Assembly (NCBI RefSeq): GCF_002954545.1
Contig: NZ_MSCH01000003.1
Location: forward strand, 186,001-250,000
Length of the DNA: 64,000 nucleotides
Direction of reading: 5' to 3'
DNA from: Psychrosphaera saromensis
Lineage (GTDB): Bacteria > Pseudomonadota > Gammaproteobacteria > Enterobacterales > Alteromonadaceae
Under the pieces are notes generated by a model. The model ran no database searches. It worked only from the letters and a program-made list of their open reading frames with translations, and was not told the origin of the DNA. A program made the position numbers and the translations under genes. This document shows positions 46,104 through 54,925 of this stretch, piece after piece (the stretch's first letter is position 1; each line of letters opens with the position of its first letter).

Positions 46104-46883
46104 ATGAAGCATAGCTCTGCACTTGAAAAAGGCACGTTAATAAAACGCTACAAGCGTTTTTTAGCCGATGTGGAAACCGAAAATGGTGACGTGATCACGA
46201 TTCATTGCCCCAACACTGGGGCAATGACTGGATGTGCTGAGCCGGGTTATACCGTGTATTACAGTACTAGCGACAATCCAAAACGCAAATATCCAAATAC
46301 CTTTGAGTTAGCTCAAAATCACTTGGGTCACTTTATTGGGATAAATACCACACGGGCAAATCATGTGGTGAAAGAAGCTATATTAAACCACGTAATTCCA
46401 AGTCTTAATGGTTACAGTGAGCTTAAGACCGAAGTAAAATACGGTAACGAGAATAGTCGAATTGACATATTACTCACGGACAATACGCTAGATGCCGTTT
46501 CTGTTAATAGTAGCTCTGTTAATACTAGCTCTGAGAATAACAGTGCCAAACCAGATTGTTATATAGAGGTGAAGTCGACCACTTTATTGTTAGATGAAGA
46601 AAGTGGTTTAGGGGCGTTTCCAGACGCAGTTACCACTCGTGGTCAGAAGCATATTCGAGAACTGGCTGAAATGATCCAACAAGGCCACCGAGCCGTATTA
46701 GTATTTTTAGTTCAACACTCGGGTATAGATTTTATGAAAGTGGCCGATAATGTTGATGCTAAATATGCTGATGAACTAAAAAAGGCATTTTTAGCCGGAT
46801 TAGAAATAATTGTATTACACACACAAATCGATGTTGATGGTATTACGGCGAATAACACCAGTAAATTTCAGTGGTCACAGTAA
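46104..46883 (+). CDS. sfsA: Sugar fermentation stimulation protein SfsA
   Basis: A 259-residue protein. The OB-like N-terminus ([24 protein letters not shown]) and the nuclease-like core ([51 protein letters not shown]) are complete. Compared with E. coli SfsA there is a Ser/Asn-rich insert of about 17 residues before [10 protein letters not shown], encoded by three 15-bp tandem units at 46500-46544. I start at the ATG at 46104, which has AAGGTGG upstream, rather than the GTG at 46095. It lies upstream of dksA, as in E. coli. Confidence 0.94.
   Translation: MKHSSALEKGTLIKRYKRFLADVETENGDVITIHCPNTGAMTGCAEPGYTVYYSTSDNPKRKYPNTFELAQNHLGHFIGINTTRANHVVKEAILNHVIPSLNGYSELKTEVKYGNENSRIDILLTDNTLDAVSVNSSSVNTSSENNSAKPDCYIEVKSTTLLLDEESGLGAFPDAVTTRGQKHIRELAEMIQQGHRAVLVFLVQHSGIDFMKVADNVDAKYADELKKAFLAGLEIIVLHTQIDVDGITANNTSKFQWSQ
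46500..46544 (+). repeat. 15-bp tandem repeat inside sfsA
   Basis: Three units, TCTGTTAATAGTAGC, TCTGTTAATACTAGC and the diverged TCTGAGAATAACAGT, encode a Ser/Asn-rich insert. The unit is a multiple of three, so the frame is kept. Confidence 0.85.
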
Positions 46884-46923
46884 GATTTATTTTGTCCATA
46901 TTAAATAAATAAATTGCCCTGAC

Positions 46924-46956
46924 CGCTATTATTTGCTATAGATAGCGCCGTTTTTT
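46924..46956 (+). terminator. Possible terminator of sfsA
   Basis: Arms CGCTAT / ATAGCG with a 12-base loop are followed by CCG and six T, about 40 bp past the sfsA stop. The stem is short. Confidence 0.5.
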
Positions 46957-47035
46957 AAAGCAGTGACACCACTGGTTGCTGGATAAAAATACTTAAAATG
47001 CGCTAACCAGTTGAATTATCAGGAGAAAACAACGC

Positions 47036-47476
47036 ATGGCAGATAAAAAATCATTAGGATTGCTAGCCTTAGCAGGCGTTGAGCCGTATGTTGAGAAGAA
47101 AAATGAAGAGTATATGTCTGATGAACAGTACATTCATTTTGGTAAAATTTTAGACGCTTGGCGTACTCAGTTACGCGAAGAAGTTGACCGTACTTTGTCT
47201 CATATGCAAGACGAAGCAGCAAACTTCCCAGATCCAGTAGACCGTGCTTCGCAAGAAGAAGAGTTTGCATTGGAATTACGTACTCGAGATCGTGAACGTA
47301 AGTTGATTAAGAAAATCGAAAAAACACTTGGATTGATTAAATCTGGTGATTTTGGTTTTTGTAAGACTTGTGGAATAGAAATTGGTATTCGTCGCCTAGA
47401 AGCACGTCCTACCGCAGACCAATGTATCGATTGTAAAACATTGTCTGAAATTAAAGAGAAACAACTAGGTGGTTAA
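47036..47476 (+). CDS. dksA: RNA polymerase-binding transcription factor DksA
   Basis: A 146-residue regulator that enters the RNA polymerase secondary channel and works with ppGpp. The coiled-coil tip motif DPVDRA (66-71) keeps both aspartates and the alanine, and the four-cysteine zinc finger is intact (C109, C112, C130, C133). CAGGAGA precedes the ATG. The stop codon lies within a perfect 18-bp palindrome. gluQ follows on the same strand, a conserved pair. Confidence 0.97.
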   Translation: MADKKSLGLLALAGVEPYVEKKNEEYMSDEQYIHFGKILDAWRTQLREEVDRTLSHMQDEAANFPDPVDRASQEEEFALELRTRDRERKLIKKIEKTLGLIKSGDFGFCKTCGIEIGIRRLEARPTADQCIDCKTLSEIKEKQLGG

Positions 47477-47502
47477 GGCTTAAGCCTTAACCCTTTTTCC
47501 CT
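47473..47502 (+). terminator. Palindromic terminator/attenuator between dksA and gluQ
   Basis: TTAAGGCTTAAGCCTTAA (47473-47490) is perfectly palindromic; with a TTAA loop it gives a 7-bp stem followed by CCCTTTTT. The dksA stop is inside the stem and gluQ starts a few bases after it, so it could lower read-through from dksA into gluQ. Confidence 0.65.
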
Positions 47503-47505
47503 TTA

Positions 47506-48483
47506 GTGTTTATCCATTTTAGTGAAGCCTCACTTGTGAATCCGTTTCACCTGCAAAAACAATTTCAAGCTGACAATTCCCAATACCGTGGGCGTTTTGC
47601 GCCATCTCCCTCAGGGCCTTTACATTTTGGTTCTTTAGTTGCCGCCCTTGGTAGCTTTTTACATGCCAAATCACAAAGTGGCTTATGGTTTGTCCGGATT
47701 GAAGATATAGACAAACCAAGAGAGCAAGTCGGTTCTGTTGATGACATTTTAGATGCTCTTGTCAGCTTTGGTATGATTTGGGATCAAGACCTGCAAACGC
47801 CGGATGATAACAATTATCGTGGCTGCGCTGTTCAGTCCAAGCGTTTAGCTCGTTACCAACAAATTTTTGTACAATTACAACAGCAAGAACTCTTGTATAC
47901 TTGTTATTGTACCCGTAAAGACATCAAGCAAATGGGTGGCAATTATCTTGGCCATTGCCGTGATAAACAACACCAATTTGACGGTCATGCGGTACGGATA
48001 AAACAAACACCAGGTAAAGCTGAGTTTGTCGATTTACTGCATGGCAAAGTGACCGTGGATGATCATTTAATTAACGAAGACTATATCGTTAAGCGTTCCG
48101 ATGGCTTGTTTGCTTATCAGCTCGTTGTCGTTGTCGATGACATAGATCAAGGCATTACTAACGTAGTAAGAGGTGCCGATATCATGGAATTAACGCCTCG
48201 GCAGATAAGTTTATTTAATTTATTTGAAATTACGCCGCCAGCCTATTTGCATTTACCTTTGATAATAAATGAAAATCGGCAGAAGCTAAGTAAACAAAAT
48301 AAAGCGTCGGCCATTAACTGTAATAATCCAAAGCCTGAACTGCTTAAAGCCTTAAGCTGTTTGGGGTTACCTATTAATGAAGAATCGTTATTAGGCTCTG
48401 CTACCGTGGCAGAAATTATTGATTGGGCAATACAAAACTGGGATATGAACAAGGTTCCAGCTCAATTAGATATATTGATTTAA
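47506..48483 (+). CDS. gluQ: Glutamyl-Q tRNA(Asp) synthetase
   Basis: A truncated glutamyl-tRNA synthetase paralogue that attaches glutamate to the queuosine of tRNA(Asp). The class I signature GRFAPSPSGPLHFGSLVAALGS (about 29-50) and the KLSKQNKA motif (KMSKS equivalent) are present; a zinc site is suggested by CYCTRKDI. There is no anticodon-binding domain, as expected. The frame opens at GTG (47506); a second GTG at 47536 is possible. No ATG lies before the catalytic core, so a non-ATG start is certain but its position is not. Confidence 0.93.
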   Translation: MFIHFSEASLVNPFHLQKQFQADNSQYRGRFAPSPSGPLHFGSLVAALGSFLHAKSQSGLWFVRIEDIDKPREQVGSVDDILDALVSFGMIWDQDLQTPDDNNYRGCAVQSKRLARYQQIFVQLQQQELLYTCYCTRKDIKQMGGNYLGHCRDKQHQFDGHAVRIKQTPGKAEFVDLLHGKVTVDDHLINEDYIVKRSDGLFAYQLVVVVDDIDQGITNVVRGADIMELTPRQISLFNLFEITPPAYLHLPLIINENRQKLSKQNKASAINCNNPKPELLKALSCLGLPINEESLLGSATVAEIIDWAIQNWDMNKVPAQLDILI

Positions 48484-48541
48484 CGGCAGAATACACAAAT
48501 AAAAAATTAAAGATGTTTGATTCATCGTTAACTTATTTATA

Positions 48542-48562
48542 TTTACAGCTTATTGCTGTAAA
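48542..48562. other. Inverted repeat between gluQ and pcnB
   Basis: Perfect 8-bp arms TTTACAGC / GCTGTAAA around a TTATT loop, about 70 bp before the pcnB start. It has no T run. It may be a weak terminator or an mRNA leader hairpin. Confidence 0.4.
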
Positions 48563-48630
48563 ATGCGCCGCTTTCGTAGCCATCGCTACATGCGTCTAAT
48601 CATAATTAATAAAATTGGGTAAATCTCTTA

Positions 48631-50127
48631 GTGGTATTTAAAAAAGTAATATCTTGGTTTAGTAAAAGTAAGCCTGAAGCAGCGGCTACAACTCCAAGCA
48701 AGTCAAAGGCACCGACAAAAAATTATGTTGCTCGAACTCCTCGAGTGATCGAGGGCGCCACGACAATTCCACGTAGCGAACATCCTGTGTCCAGAAAGGA
48801 CATAAGTCCAAGTGCGCTTAAAGTTTTATATCGTCTAAAAGACAATGGTTATGAAGCTTACTTAGTTGGCGGCTGTATCCGAGACATTTTATTAGGCTTA
48901 GAGCCAAAAGATTTTGATGTTGTTACCAACGCCACACCAGAACAAGTTAAACGTTGTTTTAACAACTGTCGTTTGATTGGCCGACGTTTCCGTTTGGCGC
49001 ATATCATGTTTGGTAGAGAGATCATTGAAGTTGCAACGTTCCGTGGTCATCACGAAGCAGAAGCCGAACCTGAAGAAAACGAAACAAAAGAAGAATTAGC
49101 TAAAAAAGTTTCTCGTCAAAGCGACGAGGGACAATTACTACGTGACAATGTATTTGGTTCAATGAATGAAGATGCGGAACGTCGTGACTTTACCATTAAT
49201 GCCTTGTACTACGACATCAGAGACTTTTCTATTTACGACTTTGCTAATGGCATGGCCGATATCGAAAAAGGCTTAATTGACTTAATTGGCGATCCTGAAA
49301 CTCGTTATCGTGAAGATCCAGTGCGTATGTTACGCGCAGTTCGTTTTTCTAATAAATTACGCATGCAAATTGCAGAACGTACCGAAAAACCAATTTTTGA
49401 ACTGGCTCACTTATTACAAAATATCCCACCGGCACGTTTGTTTGATGAATCATTAAAACTAATGTTAGCGGGCAAAGCACAGGTAAATTATCAGTCGTTA
49501 AGAGAATATGGTTTATTCCGTTATTTCTACCCTGCTGTTGATAAAGAGCTAACTGGTAATTTAGATGATAAAGAAGAACGCTTATTGTCTACTATGTTTT
49601 CAGCTACCGATGCGCGCATAAACTCTGGTAAGTCAGTTTCTCCAGCTTATATTTTAGCGGCAATGTTCTGGTATCCGTTGGAAGCTATTGCAACCTCTCT
49701 AGAACAAGAAGGTGGTTTACATCCATACGATGCATTCCAAGTTGCGACTAATGACGTACTACAACAAGCTGTGCAGACTATCGCGATTCCAAAGCGTTTT
49801 ACCGCTGCAGCTCGTGAGATTTGGACTTTCCAACATAGATTAACCAAAATCACTGGCAAACGTCCGTCAGTGTTAATTGAAAATCCAAGATTTAGAGCCG
49901 CTTATGACTTCTTAGTATTACGTGCTGAAGTTGAAGGTGGCGAGTTAGTTGAATTAGCCCAGTGGTGGACGGATTACCAAAAGTCAGATGAAGGTAAAAA
50001 ACACGCCTACTCTAGCCCTAAAGATAAGCCGAACTTTCAATCGACAAATTCAAACTCAACGTATCCGAAGAAAAAACGTAAACCGCGCCAATATGATAAG
50101 CCTAAGGCCAAAAACCAAGGAAGCTAA
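48631..50127 (+). CDS. pcnB: Poly(A) polymerase I
   Basis: Adds poly(A) tails to RNA and so speeds decay. The nucleotidyltransferase motif is complete: YLVGGCIRDILLG (about 76-88) and DFDVVTNATPEQVKRCF, then RRDFTINALYYD and EDPVRMLRAVRF of the polymerase A core. The C-terminus is rich in Lys, Arg and Ser, as in this family. The start is GTG, with no clear ribosome site. E. coli pcnB is also known for a poor start codon that limits its dose. folK follows after 2 bases. Confidence 0.96.
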   Translation: MVFKKVISWFSKSKPEAAATTPSKSKAPTKNYVARTPRVIEGATTIPRSEHPVSRKDISPSALKVLYRLKDNGYEAYLVGGCIRDILLGLEPKDFDVVTNATPEQVKRCFNNCRLIGRRFRLAHIMFGREIIEVATFRGHHEAEAEPEENETKEELAKKVSRQSDEGQLLRDNVFGSMNEDAERRDFTINALYYDIRDFSIYDFANGMADIEKGLIDLIGDPETRYREDPVRMLRAVRFSNKLRMQIAERTEKPIFELAHLLQNIPPARLFDESLKLMLAGKAQVNYQSLREYGLFRYFYPAVDKELTGNLDDKEERLLSTMFSATDARINSGKSVSPAYILAAMFWYPLEAIATSLEQEGGLHPYDAFQVATNDVLQQAVQTIAIPKRFTAAAREIWTFQHRLTKITGKRPSVLIENPRFRAAYDFLVLRAEVEGGELVELAQWWTDYQKSDEGKKHAYSSPKDKPNFQSTNSNSTYPKKKRKPRQYDKPKAKNQGS

Positions 50128-50129
50128 AC

Positions 50130-50612
50130 ATGAGTGAATTGGTTTATATTGGCTTAGGGGCTAATTTACAATCTCCTTTGGCAACAATTCAGTTAGCGAT
50201 AGAAGAGTTAACGTTTTTACCTAGTTCTGAATTTATTGGGGCGTCTAAAATATACAGCAGTAAGCCTATGGGACCTGCTGATCAACCCGACTACGTTAAC
50301 GCCGTAGCGCTAATTCGAACGGAATTAACCGCTCACGAGTTATTTATCCATACTTGCGCCATAGAAGATAAACATGGCAGAACGCGAGTAGGTGAGCATT
50401 GGGGGCCTCGTACGTTAGACTTAGATATTCTATTGTTTGGTCAACACAACATAAATGACGAAACCTTAATTGTCCCTCATTATGGTTTACAGCAACGTGA
50501 GTTTGTTATTTACCCTTTATTGGACATTACCCCAACTCTTGTTCTACCTTGTGGGACATCAGTTTCATCATTAACGAATAACATTCCGTTAAATGGTATG
50601 ACAGCAATTTAA
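50130..50612 (+). CDS. folK: 6-hydroxymethyl-dihydropterin pyrophosphokinase
   Basis: A 160-residue folate-pathway enzyme that transfers pyrophosphate from ATP to 6-hydroxymethyl-7,8-dihydropterin. The signature is seen as IEDKHGRTRVGEHWGPRTLDLDILLFG (about 86-112), after the N-terminal YIGLGANLQSP. It follows pcnB with a 2-base gap and precedes panB, the normal gammaproteobacterial order. Confidence 0.96.
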   Translation: MSELVYIGLGANLQSPLATIQLAIEELTFLPSSEFIGASKIYSSKPMGPADQPDYVNAVALIRTELTAHELFIHTCAIEDKHGRTRVGEHWGPRTLDLDILLFGQHNINDETLIVPHYGLQQREFVIYPLLDITPTLVLPCGTSVSSLTNNIPLNGMTAI

Positions 50613-50669
50613 AGCACATATAAAATCACGCATTTAAAATAATCGTTAGGCATATTACAAAGGTTTATC

Positions 50670-51464
50670 ATGGCAAAGATCACAACTTCAACGTTATTAA
50701 AGATGAAACAAAACGGCGAGAAAATCGCAGCGTTAACCGCTTACGACGCTAGTTTTGCTCAATTATTTGATGCCCAAGGTGTTCATGTTTTATTGATTGG
50801 TGACTCAATGGGGATGGTTTTACATGGTGCTGACAGCACATTAAGTGTGACCAATGAACAAATTGCTTACCACACTCGCTGTGTACGAGCTGGCGCGGCC
50901 AATTCGTTAGTTATCGCAGACATGCCATTTATGACTTACTACAGCGCGGATAAAACCTTAGAAAATGCTCATGAATTAATGGCCGCTGGTGCCAACATGA
51001 TCAAAATGGAAGGTGGTGACTGGTTATACGACAGCATTACTAAGCTGACACAAAACGGTATTCCAGTGTGTGGTCATTTAGGTTTAACCCCGCAGTCAGT
51101 TAATGTATTTGGTGGTTTTAAAGTACAAGGTCGTGATGATCTAAAAGCATTAGAAATGATTGAACACGCAAAAGGCTTAGAAGCTGCCGGCGCACAGTTA
51201 TTGGTATTGGAATGTGTTCCAACCGATTTAGCTAAAGCAATAACCGACGCTATTTCAATTCCAACCATTGGTATTGGTGCAGGTAACCAAACTGATGGAC
51301 AAATCTTAGTTATGCACGACATGTTTGGTATTAGCTCAGGTTATATTCCTAAATTTTCAAAAAACTACATCGCGTTAACGGGCAACATGCGTGAAGCAGT
51401 AGATTTATATGTATCTGAAGTACAATCTGGTGAATTCCCAGATGAATCTCGTTCTTTTAATTAA
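50670..51464 (+). CDS. panB: 3-methyl-2-oxobutanoate hydroxymethyltransferase
   Basis: First committed enzyme of pantothenate synthesis: it adds a hydroxymethyl group to alpha-ketoisovalerate to give ketopantoate. The 264-residue protein has the typical [26 protein letters not shown] and GGDWLYDSI segments and [20 protein letters not shown] near the end. AAAGG precedes the ATG. panC follows after 11 bases, with panP convergent beyond it. Confidence 0.97.
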   Translation: MAKITTSTLLKMKQNGEKIAALTAYDASFAQLFDAQGVHVLLIGDSMGMVLHGADSTLSVTNEQIAYHTRCVRAGAANSLVIADMPFMTYYSADKTLENAHELMAAGANMIKMEGGDWLYDSITKLTQNGIPVCGHLGLTPQSVNVFGGFKVQGRDDLKALEMIEHAKGLEAAGAQLLVLECVPTDLAKAITDAISIPTIGIGAGNQTDGQILVMHDMFGISSGYIPKFSKNYIALTGNMREAVDLYVSEVQSGEFPDESRSFN

Positions 51465-51475
51465 GGGTTATTGCA

Positions 51476-52330
51476 TTGTTAGTCTTCAATCAACTTTCCG
51501 AATTACGTCAATGGCGTAAAGAATTAGCATTACAAGGTAAGTCATTAGCGTTTGTACCAACCATGGGCAACCTACATGAAGGGCATATTAAATTAGTTGA
51601 AGAAGCTCATAAATATGCCGACGTTGTGATCACGTCTATATTTGTTAACCCAATGCAATTTGGCCAAAACGAAGATTTAGACGCTTATCCACGCACATTT
51701 ACAGCGGATTGCGACAAACTAAAAGCCGTCAATAATCACGCTGTTTTTTATCCTAACGCCAAAGAAGTGTACCCAAATGGCTTAGACGCTCAAACCTATG
51801 TTGAAGTACCAGATACTGCTCATAGCTTGTGTGGTGAAGCAACCCAAAGGCCTGGTCACTTTCGTGGCGTGTCTACCGTAGTAACTAAGTTATTTAACTT
51901 GGTTCAGCCTGACGTTGCGGTCTTTGGCGAAAAAGATTATCAACAATTACGCCTGATAAAAACTATGGTTGCGGATCTGAACATGCCTATTGAAATAATT
52001 GGCGTTGAAACGGTAAGAGAAGAAAGTGGTTTAGCAAAAAGCTCACGTAATGGTTATTTAACTGCACAAGAGAAAACTTTAGCGCCTGCGTTAAATCAAG
52101 CTCTGAACTTAGTAAAACAAGCTGTGCTAAACGGTTCATCTGATATCGACGCATTAGAAAAATTGGCAACTGAATTCATAGATGAAGCAGGATTAAAAAC
52201 CGATTACGTTCTGGTTCGTGAAGCGACGACTATGGAACCAATTGCGGATAGCCATAAAGAGATTGTTATTTTAGCGGCTGCTTATTTAGGTAAAGCACGC
52301 TTATTAGATAATGTCTCTTTCAAACGTTAA
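51476..52330 (+). CDS. panC: Pantothenate synthetase
   Basis: Ligates pantoate and beta-alanine using ATP. The 284-residue protein has FVPTMGNLHEGHIKLVEEA (the HIGH-type motif is EGH), SIFVNPMQFGQNEDLDAYPRT, FGEKDYQQL and KSSRNGYL. The start is TTG, with AAGGG 8 bases upstream; no ATG lies before the conserved core. It is the last gene of the dksA-to-panC run. There is no panD here, but the convergent panP can supply beta-alanine. Confidence 0.96.
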   Translation: MLVFNQLSELRQWRKELALQGKSLAFVPTMGNLHEGHIKLVEEAHKYADVVITSIFVNPMQFGQNEDLDAYPRTFTADCDKLKAVNNHAVFYPNAKEVYPNGLDAQTYVEVPDTAHSLCGEATQRPGHFRGVSTVVTKLFNLVQPDVAVFGEKDYQQLRLIKTMVADLNMPIEIIGVETVREESGLAKSSRNGYLTAQEKTLAPALNQALNLVKQAVLNGSSDIDALEKLATEFIDEAGLKTDYVLVREATTMEPIADSHKEIVILAAAYLGKARLLDNVSFKR

Positions 52331-52398
52331 CTCAGTTAATTGTTAATCTGGTATCGACAATGTCCAAGATTGAAATACTAATGTCTCGTCCTAAAATA

Positions 52399-52432
52399 CA
52401 AAAAAACCAACTTTTATAAGTTGGCTTTTTGT
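52399..52432. terminator. Bidirectional terminator between panC and panP
   Basis: Stem CCAACTT / AAGTTGG with a TTAT loop, flanked by A6 on the left and T5 on the right, so it can end transcription from both sides. Confidence 0.9.
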
Positions 52433-52455
52433 TTGTTTTATTAATGAACGTGTAC

Positions 52456-54102
52456 TTATTGGCTAAGAACTTTCTTTAAAATAGCCGGTAAACTGCGCCA
52501 GCTTTCTTTAGCAATTTCTCTTTGCTCATCCAAAATATCTTTTAATATTTCTTTTGTCGTTAAAGGGTTAGCCAATACCGTTCTAAATACCGTAATGGTT
52601 TTTCCGTCATAACGTTTCGGCGTTAAACGTGTTCTTGAAACGAACGATTTACCAGACTCACGCTGTTTCTTTTGAATAAAACGCGTTAAGTCATTTAGTA
52701 GATCGTTGATGATAACTTTTTCTTCTTTCCCACACATCGCCATAAAATCTTGTACTGCTTTAGGCACATAACGATAGGTTAAAATACATAACTCAGGGTG
52801 CGTGATCAGCTCAAAGTCATCATCTTGTTGGATTAGTTCGGCAAAATAGTTGGCGTTGTCTATGCTGCGATCTATCAACATTTCGTAACCTTTGCGTCCC
52901 ATTACTTTTAAGCACGCATAAACTAACATCGACATACCTGGGCGACTGCCCTCCAGCGTATGTGAACCTAAATCTTTGGAGCCTTTACGTAATATATACT
53001 CAGCATGATGCTCAATGACGTCGGTCGCATGTGGGTCTTTAAATAACACCATGCCTGCTCCCATAGGCACATACATTTGTTTATGAGCGTCTATGGTAAT
53101 AGAGTCGGCTCTTTCTATGCCAGCAAGCTTAGAGCGTTGATTAGCGGATAATAACGTCGCTCCGCCCCATGCTGCATCCACATGAAAGTGAATATTATGT
53201 AATTCTGCTAAGTCAGCCATGGCAACGAGAGGATCTATGCTGCCAGTTTCTGTGGTACCAGCCACACCAACCAGCGCCATAATGCCTACGTTTTGTTGTT
53301 TTAATTCTTTAATAGTTTCAGCAAGTAAGTCGATTCGGATTTTATTATCGTCATCCGTCGGTACAGTCACTATATCTTGACGACCAATACCAAGAATATC
53401 CGCTGATTTACTTAACGAATAATGACCACGCTCAGATACTAATACGACAACACGTTCGTAACCGTAATGCTTCATTGCGCGGAATAAGCCTTCTTTGCCG
53501 ACACCTTTAAAGTCACCATCTGGTCCCAAAACGGTATTACGTGCAATCCACAATGCCGTTATATTGGCCACCGTGCCACCTGAACAAAACGCACCCAGTG
53601 AATGATTTGCACTGTGCATATAATGCTCATAATAGCCGTCATTATTCTCACGCGTTTCGCCATAAGCGATGCGATGCATCATACCGATAACTTGTCGTTC
53701 CAATGGCGTGAATGCTTTGGAGGTTTCTATTTTTACTAGGTTTTGGTTTAAACCCACCATCAATTTAGACAGAGGTAGTAAAAAGTATGGAAGCGCAGAG
53801 GTCATATGACCAATAAAGCTCGGAGACGAAGTGTGTACTGACTGAGCAACTAATTTATGCAGTAATTCATCAGCAATGTCTGAGACAAACTGAGGATTTT
53901 CTGGCATAGCCGAATCTAGAAAGTCTTTTTCAATTTCTGATAGAGGTTTTTCGACTGCAACAATATGATCACGCAAAAAACCATCTAGGTTTTGCGATAC
54001 TTCTTGTTCAATCAGCGACAGCGTTGAATCTGGATCTTCAGGTATTGTGAAGATCCGATATAAATTTTCTTCTGTTGCCGCAGCAATTCGTTTGTCAGAC
54101 AT
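52456..54102 (-). CDS. panP: Pyridoxal-dependent aspartate 1-decarboxylase (PanP type)
   Basis: A 548-residue PLP enzyme of the group II decarboxylase family that resembles glutamate decarboxylases; the PanP subgroup is known to make beta-alanine from aspartate in Vibrio-type bacteria lacking panD. The N-terminus MSDKRIAAATEENLYRIFTIPE and QSVHTSSPSFIGHMTSALPYF fit that subgroup. The cofactor sites are visible: HVDAAWGG (Asp309) and the Schiff-base lysine in DAHKQM (Lys341). It lies tail to tail with panBC, which supports a role in pantothenate synthesis. Confidence 0.9.
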   Translation of the reverse strand: MSDKRIAAATEENLYRIFTIPEDPDSTLSLIEQEVSQNLDGFLRDHIVAVEKPLSEIEKDFLDSAMPENPQFVSDIADELLHKLVAQSVHTSSPSFIGHMTSALPYFLLPLSKLMVGLNQNLVKIETSKAFTPLERQVIGMMHRIAYGETRENNDGYYEHYMHSANHSLGAFCSGGTVANITALWIARNTVLGPDGDFKGVGKEGLFRAMKHYGYERVVVLVSERGHYSLSKSADILGIGRQDIVTVPTDDDNKIRIDLLAETIKELKQQNVGIMALVGVAGTTETGSIDPLVAMADLAELHNIHFHVDAAWGGATLLSANQRSKLAGIERADSITIDAHKQMYVPMGAGMVLFKDPHATDVIEHHAEYILRKGSKDLGSHTLEGSRPGMSMLVYACLKVMGRKGYEMLIDRSIDNANYFAELIQQDDDFELITHPELCILTYRYVPKAVQDFMAMCGKEEKVIINDLLNDLTRFIQKKQRESGKSFVSRTRLTPKRYDGKTITVFRTVLANPLTTKEILKDILDEQREIAKESWRSLPAILKKVLSQ

Positions 54103-54233
54103 AGCTAAATTCAGCCGATTTAAGTTGCCAGTACTTTACTGTAACTGACGGAAAATGTCTTCACTTTATAGTAGGTAAACTTGCTTTTTAATGTGATATT
54201 TAACTTATTTAGCTTAATTAAAAACTTAGTAAG

Positions 54234-54794
54234 CTATAACGGTAAAGTCTCAACATCTAGTTTAGATTTAAGGATATTGATGACAACATCAAGCATTTCG
54301 TTATTAAGTTGTCGCCAATCAAAATAAGGAGTGACAAGGCATTGATGTGGTTCAGACCATTTTAATTTATCGAATTTTTGATGCGATATTAATGGTAATA
54401 CATCTAATTGGCTTTGCGCATAACTAAAACCACAGACAATAGAAACGGTTTTGTGTTTGGCTAAGTCTAATTGACTACGCGTGTCGACTAATGACGAAAA
54501 ACAAATATATTCAAAGCCCTGCTCTGTTAACAGCTTTGTATCTCGGTACTCTTGCCATGTTTTACATCCTGTATCAAATAACGCAAAAGATATTTTAGCC
54601 AAAATTGAAAACACTTTACGCCAATGATTACCCGTTTGTTGAATAATACTAGCAGCTTCTGATACTTGTAACGGGCGATTAATATCTTCTTCGCCATTAA
54701 TTGCGGCAAAGCCATCAACGGGCGGTCGATTTGCAATATGTAATATCACAGTTGGTGAATCACTTCCGATACCAATTAGATTATTTTTGGACAT
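54234..54794 (-). CDS. Hypothetical protein
   Basis: A 186-residue soluble protein that I do not recognise with confidence. It begins MSKNNLIGIGSDSPTVILHIANRPPVDGF and has no signal peptide or membrane helix. GGGGAG at good distance before the ATG supports it as a real gene. It lies between typA and panP on the same strand as both, with 91 bp and a terminator between it and the typA stop. Confidence 0.75.
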   Translation of the reverse strand: MSKNNLIGIGSDSPTVILHIANRPPVDGFAAINGEEDINRPLQVSEAASIIQQTGNHWRKVFSILAKISFALFDTGCKTWQEYRDTKLLTEQGFEYICFSSLVDTRSQLDLAKHKTVSIVCGFSYAQSQLDVLPLISHQKFDKLKWSEPHQCLVTPYFDWRQLNNEMLDVVINILKSKLDVETLPL

Positions 54795-54882
54795 GTTACT
54801 CCCCGCTACTAACTATTCATGCTCTTTATTCCACAGCAATTGCATTCATCTTCTAGCTAAATTTACTGTTATTACAGATATA

Positions 54883-54911
54883 AAAAAACCGAGCTTAGCT
54901 CGGTTTTTTTG
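54883..54911 (-). terminator. Rho-independent terminator of typA
   Basis: Perfect stem AACCGAGC / GCTCGGTT with a TTA-type loop, and runs of A and T on both sides, 15 bp past the typA stop. Confidence 0.93.
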
Positions 54912-54925
54912 ATTAAGTCTATCGA

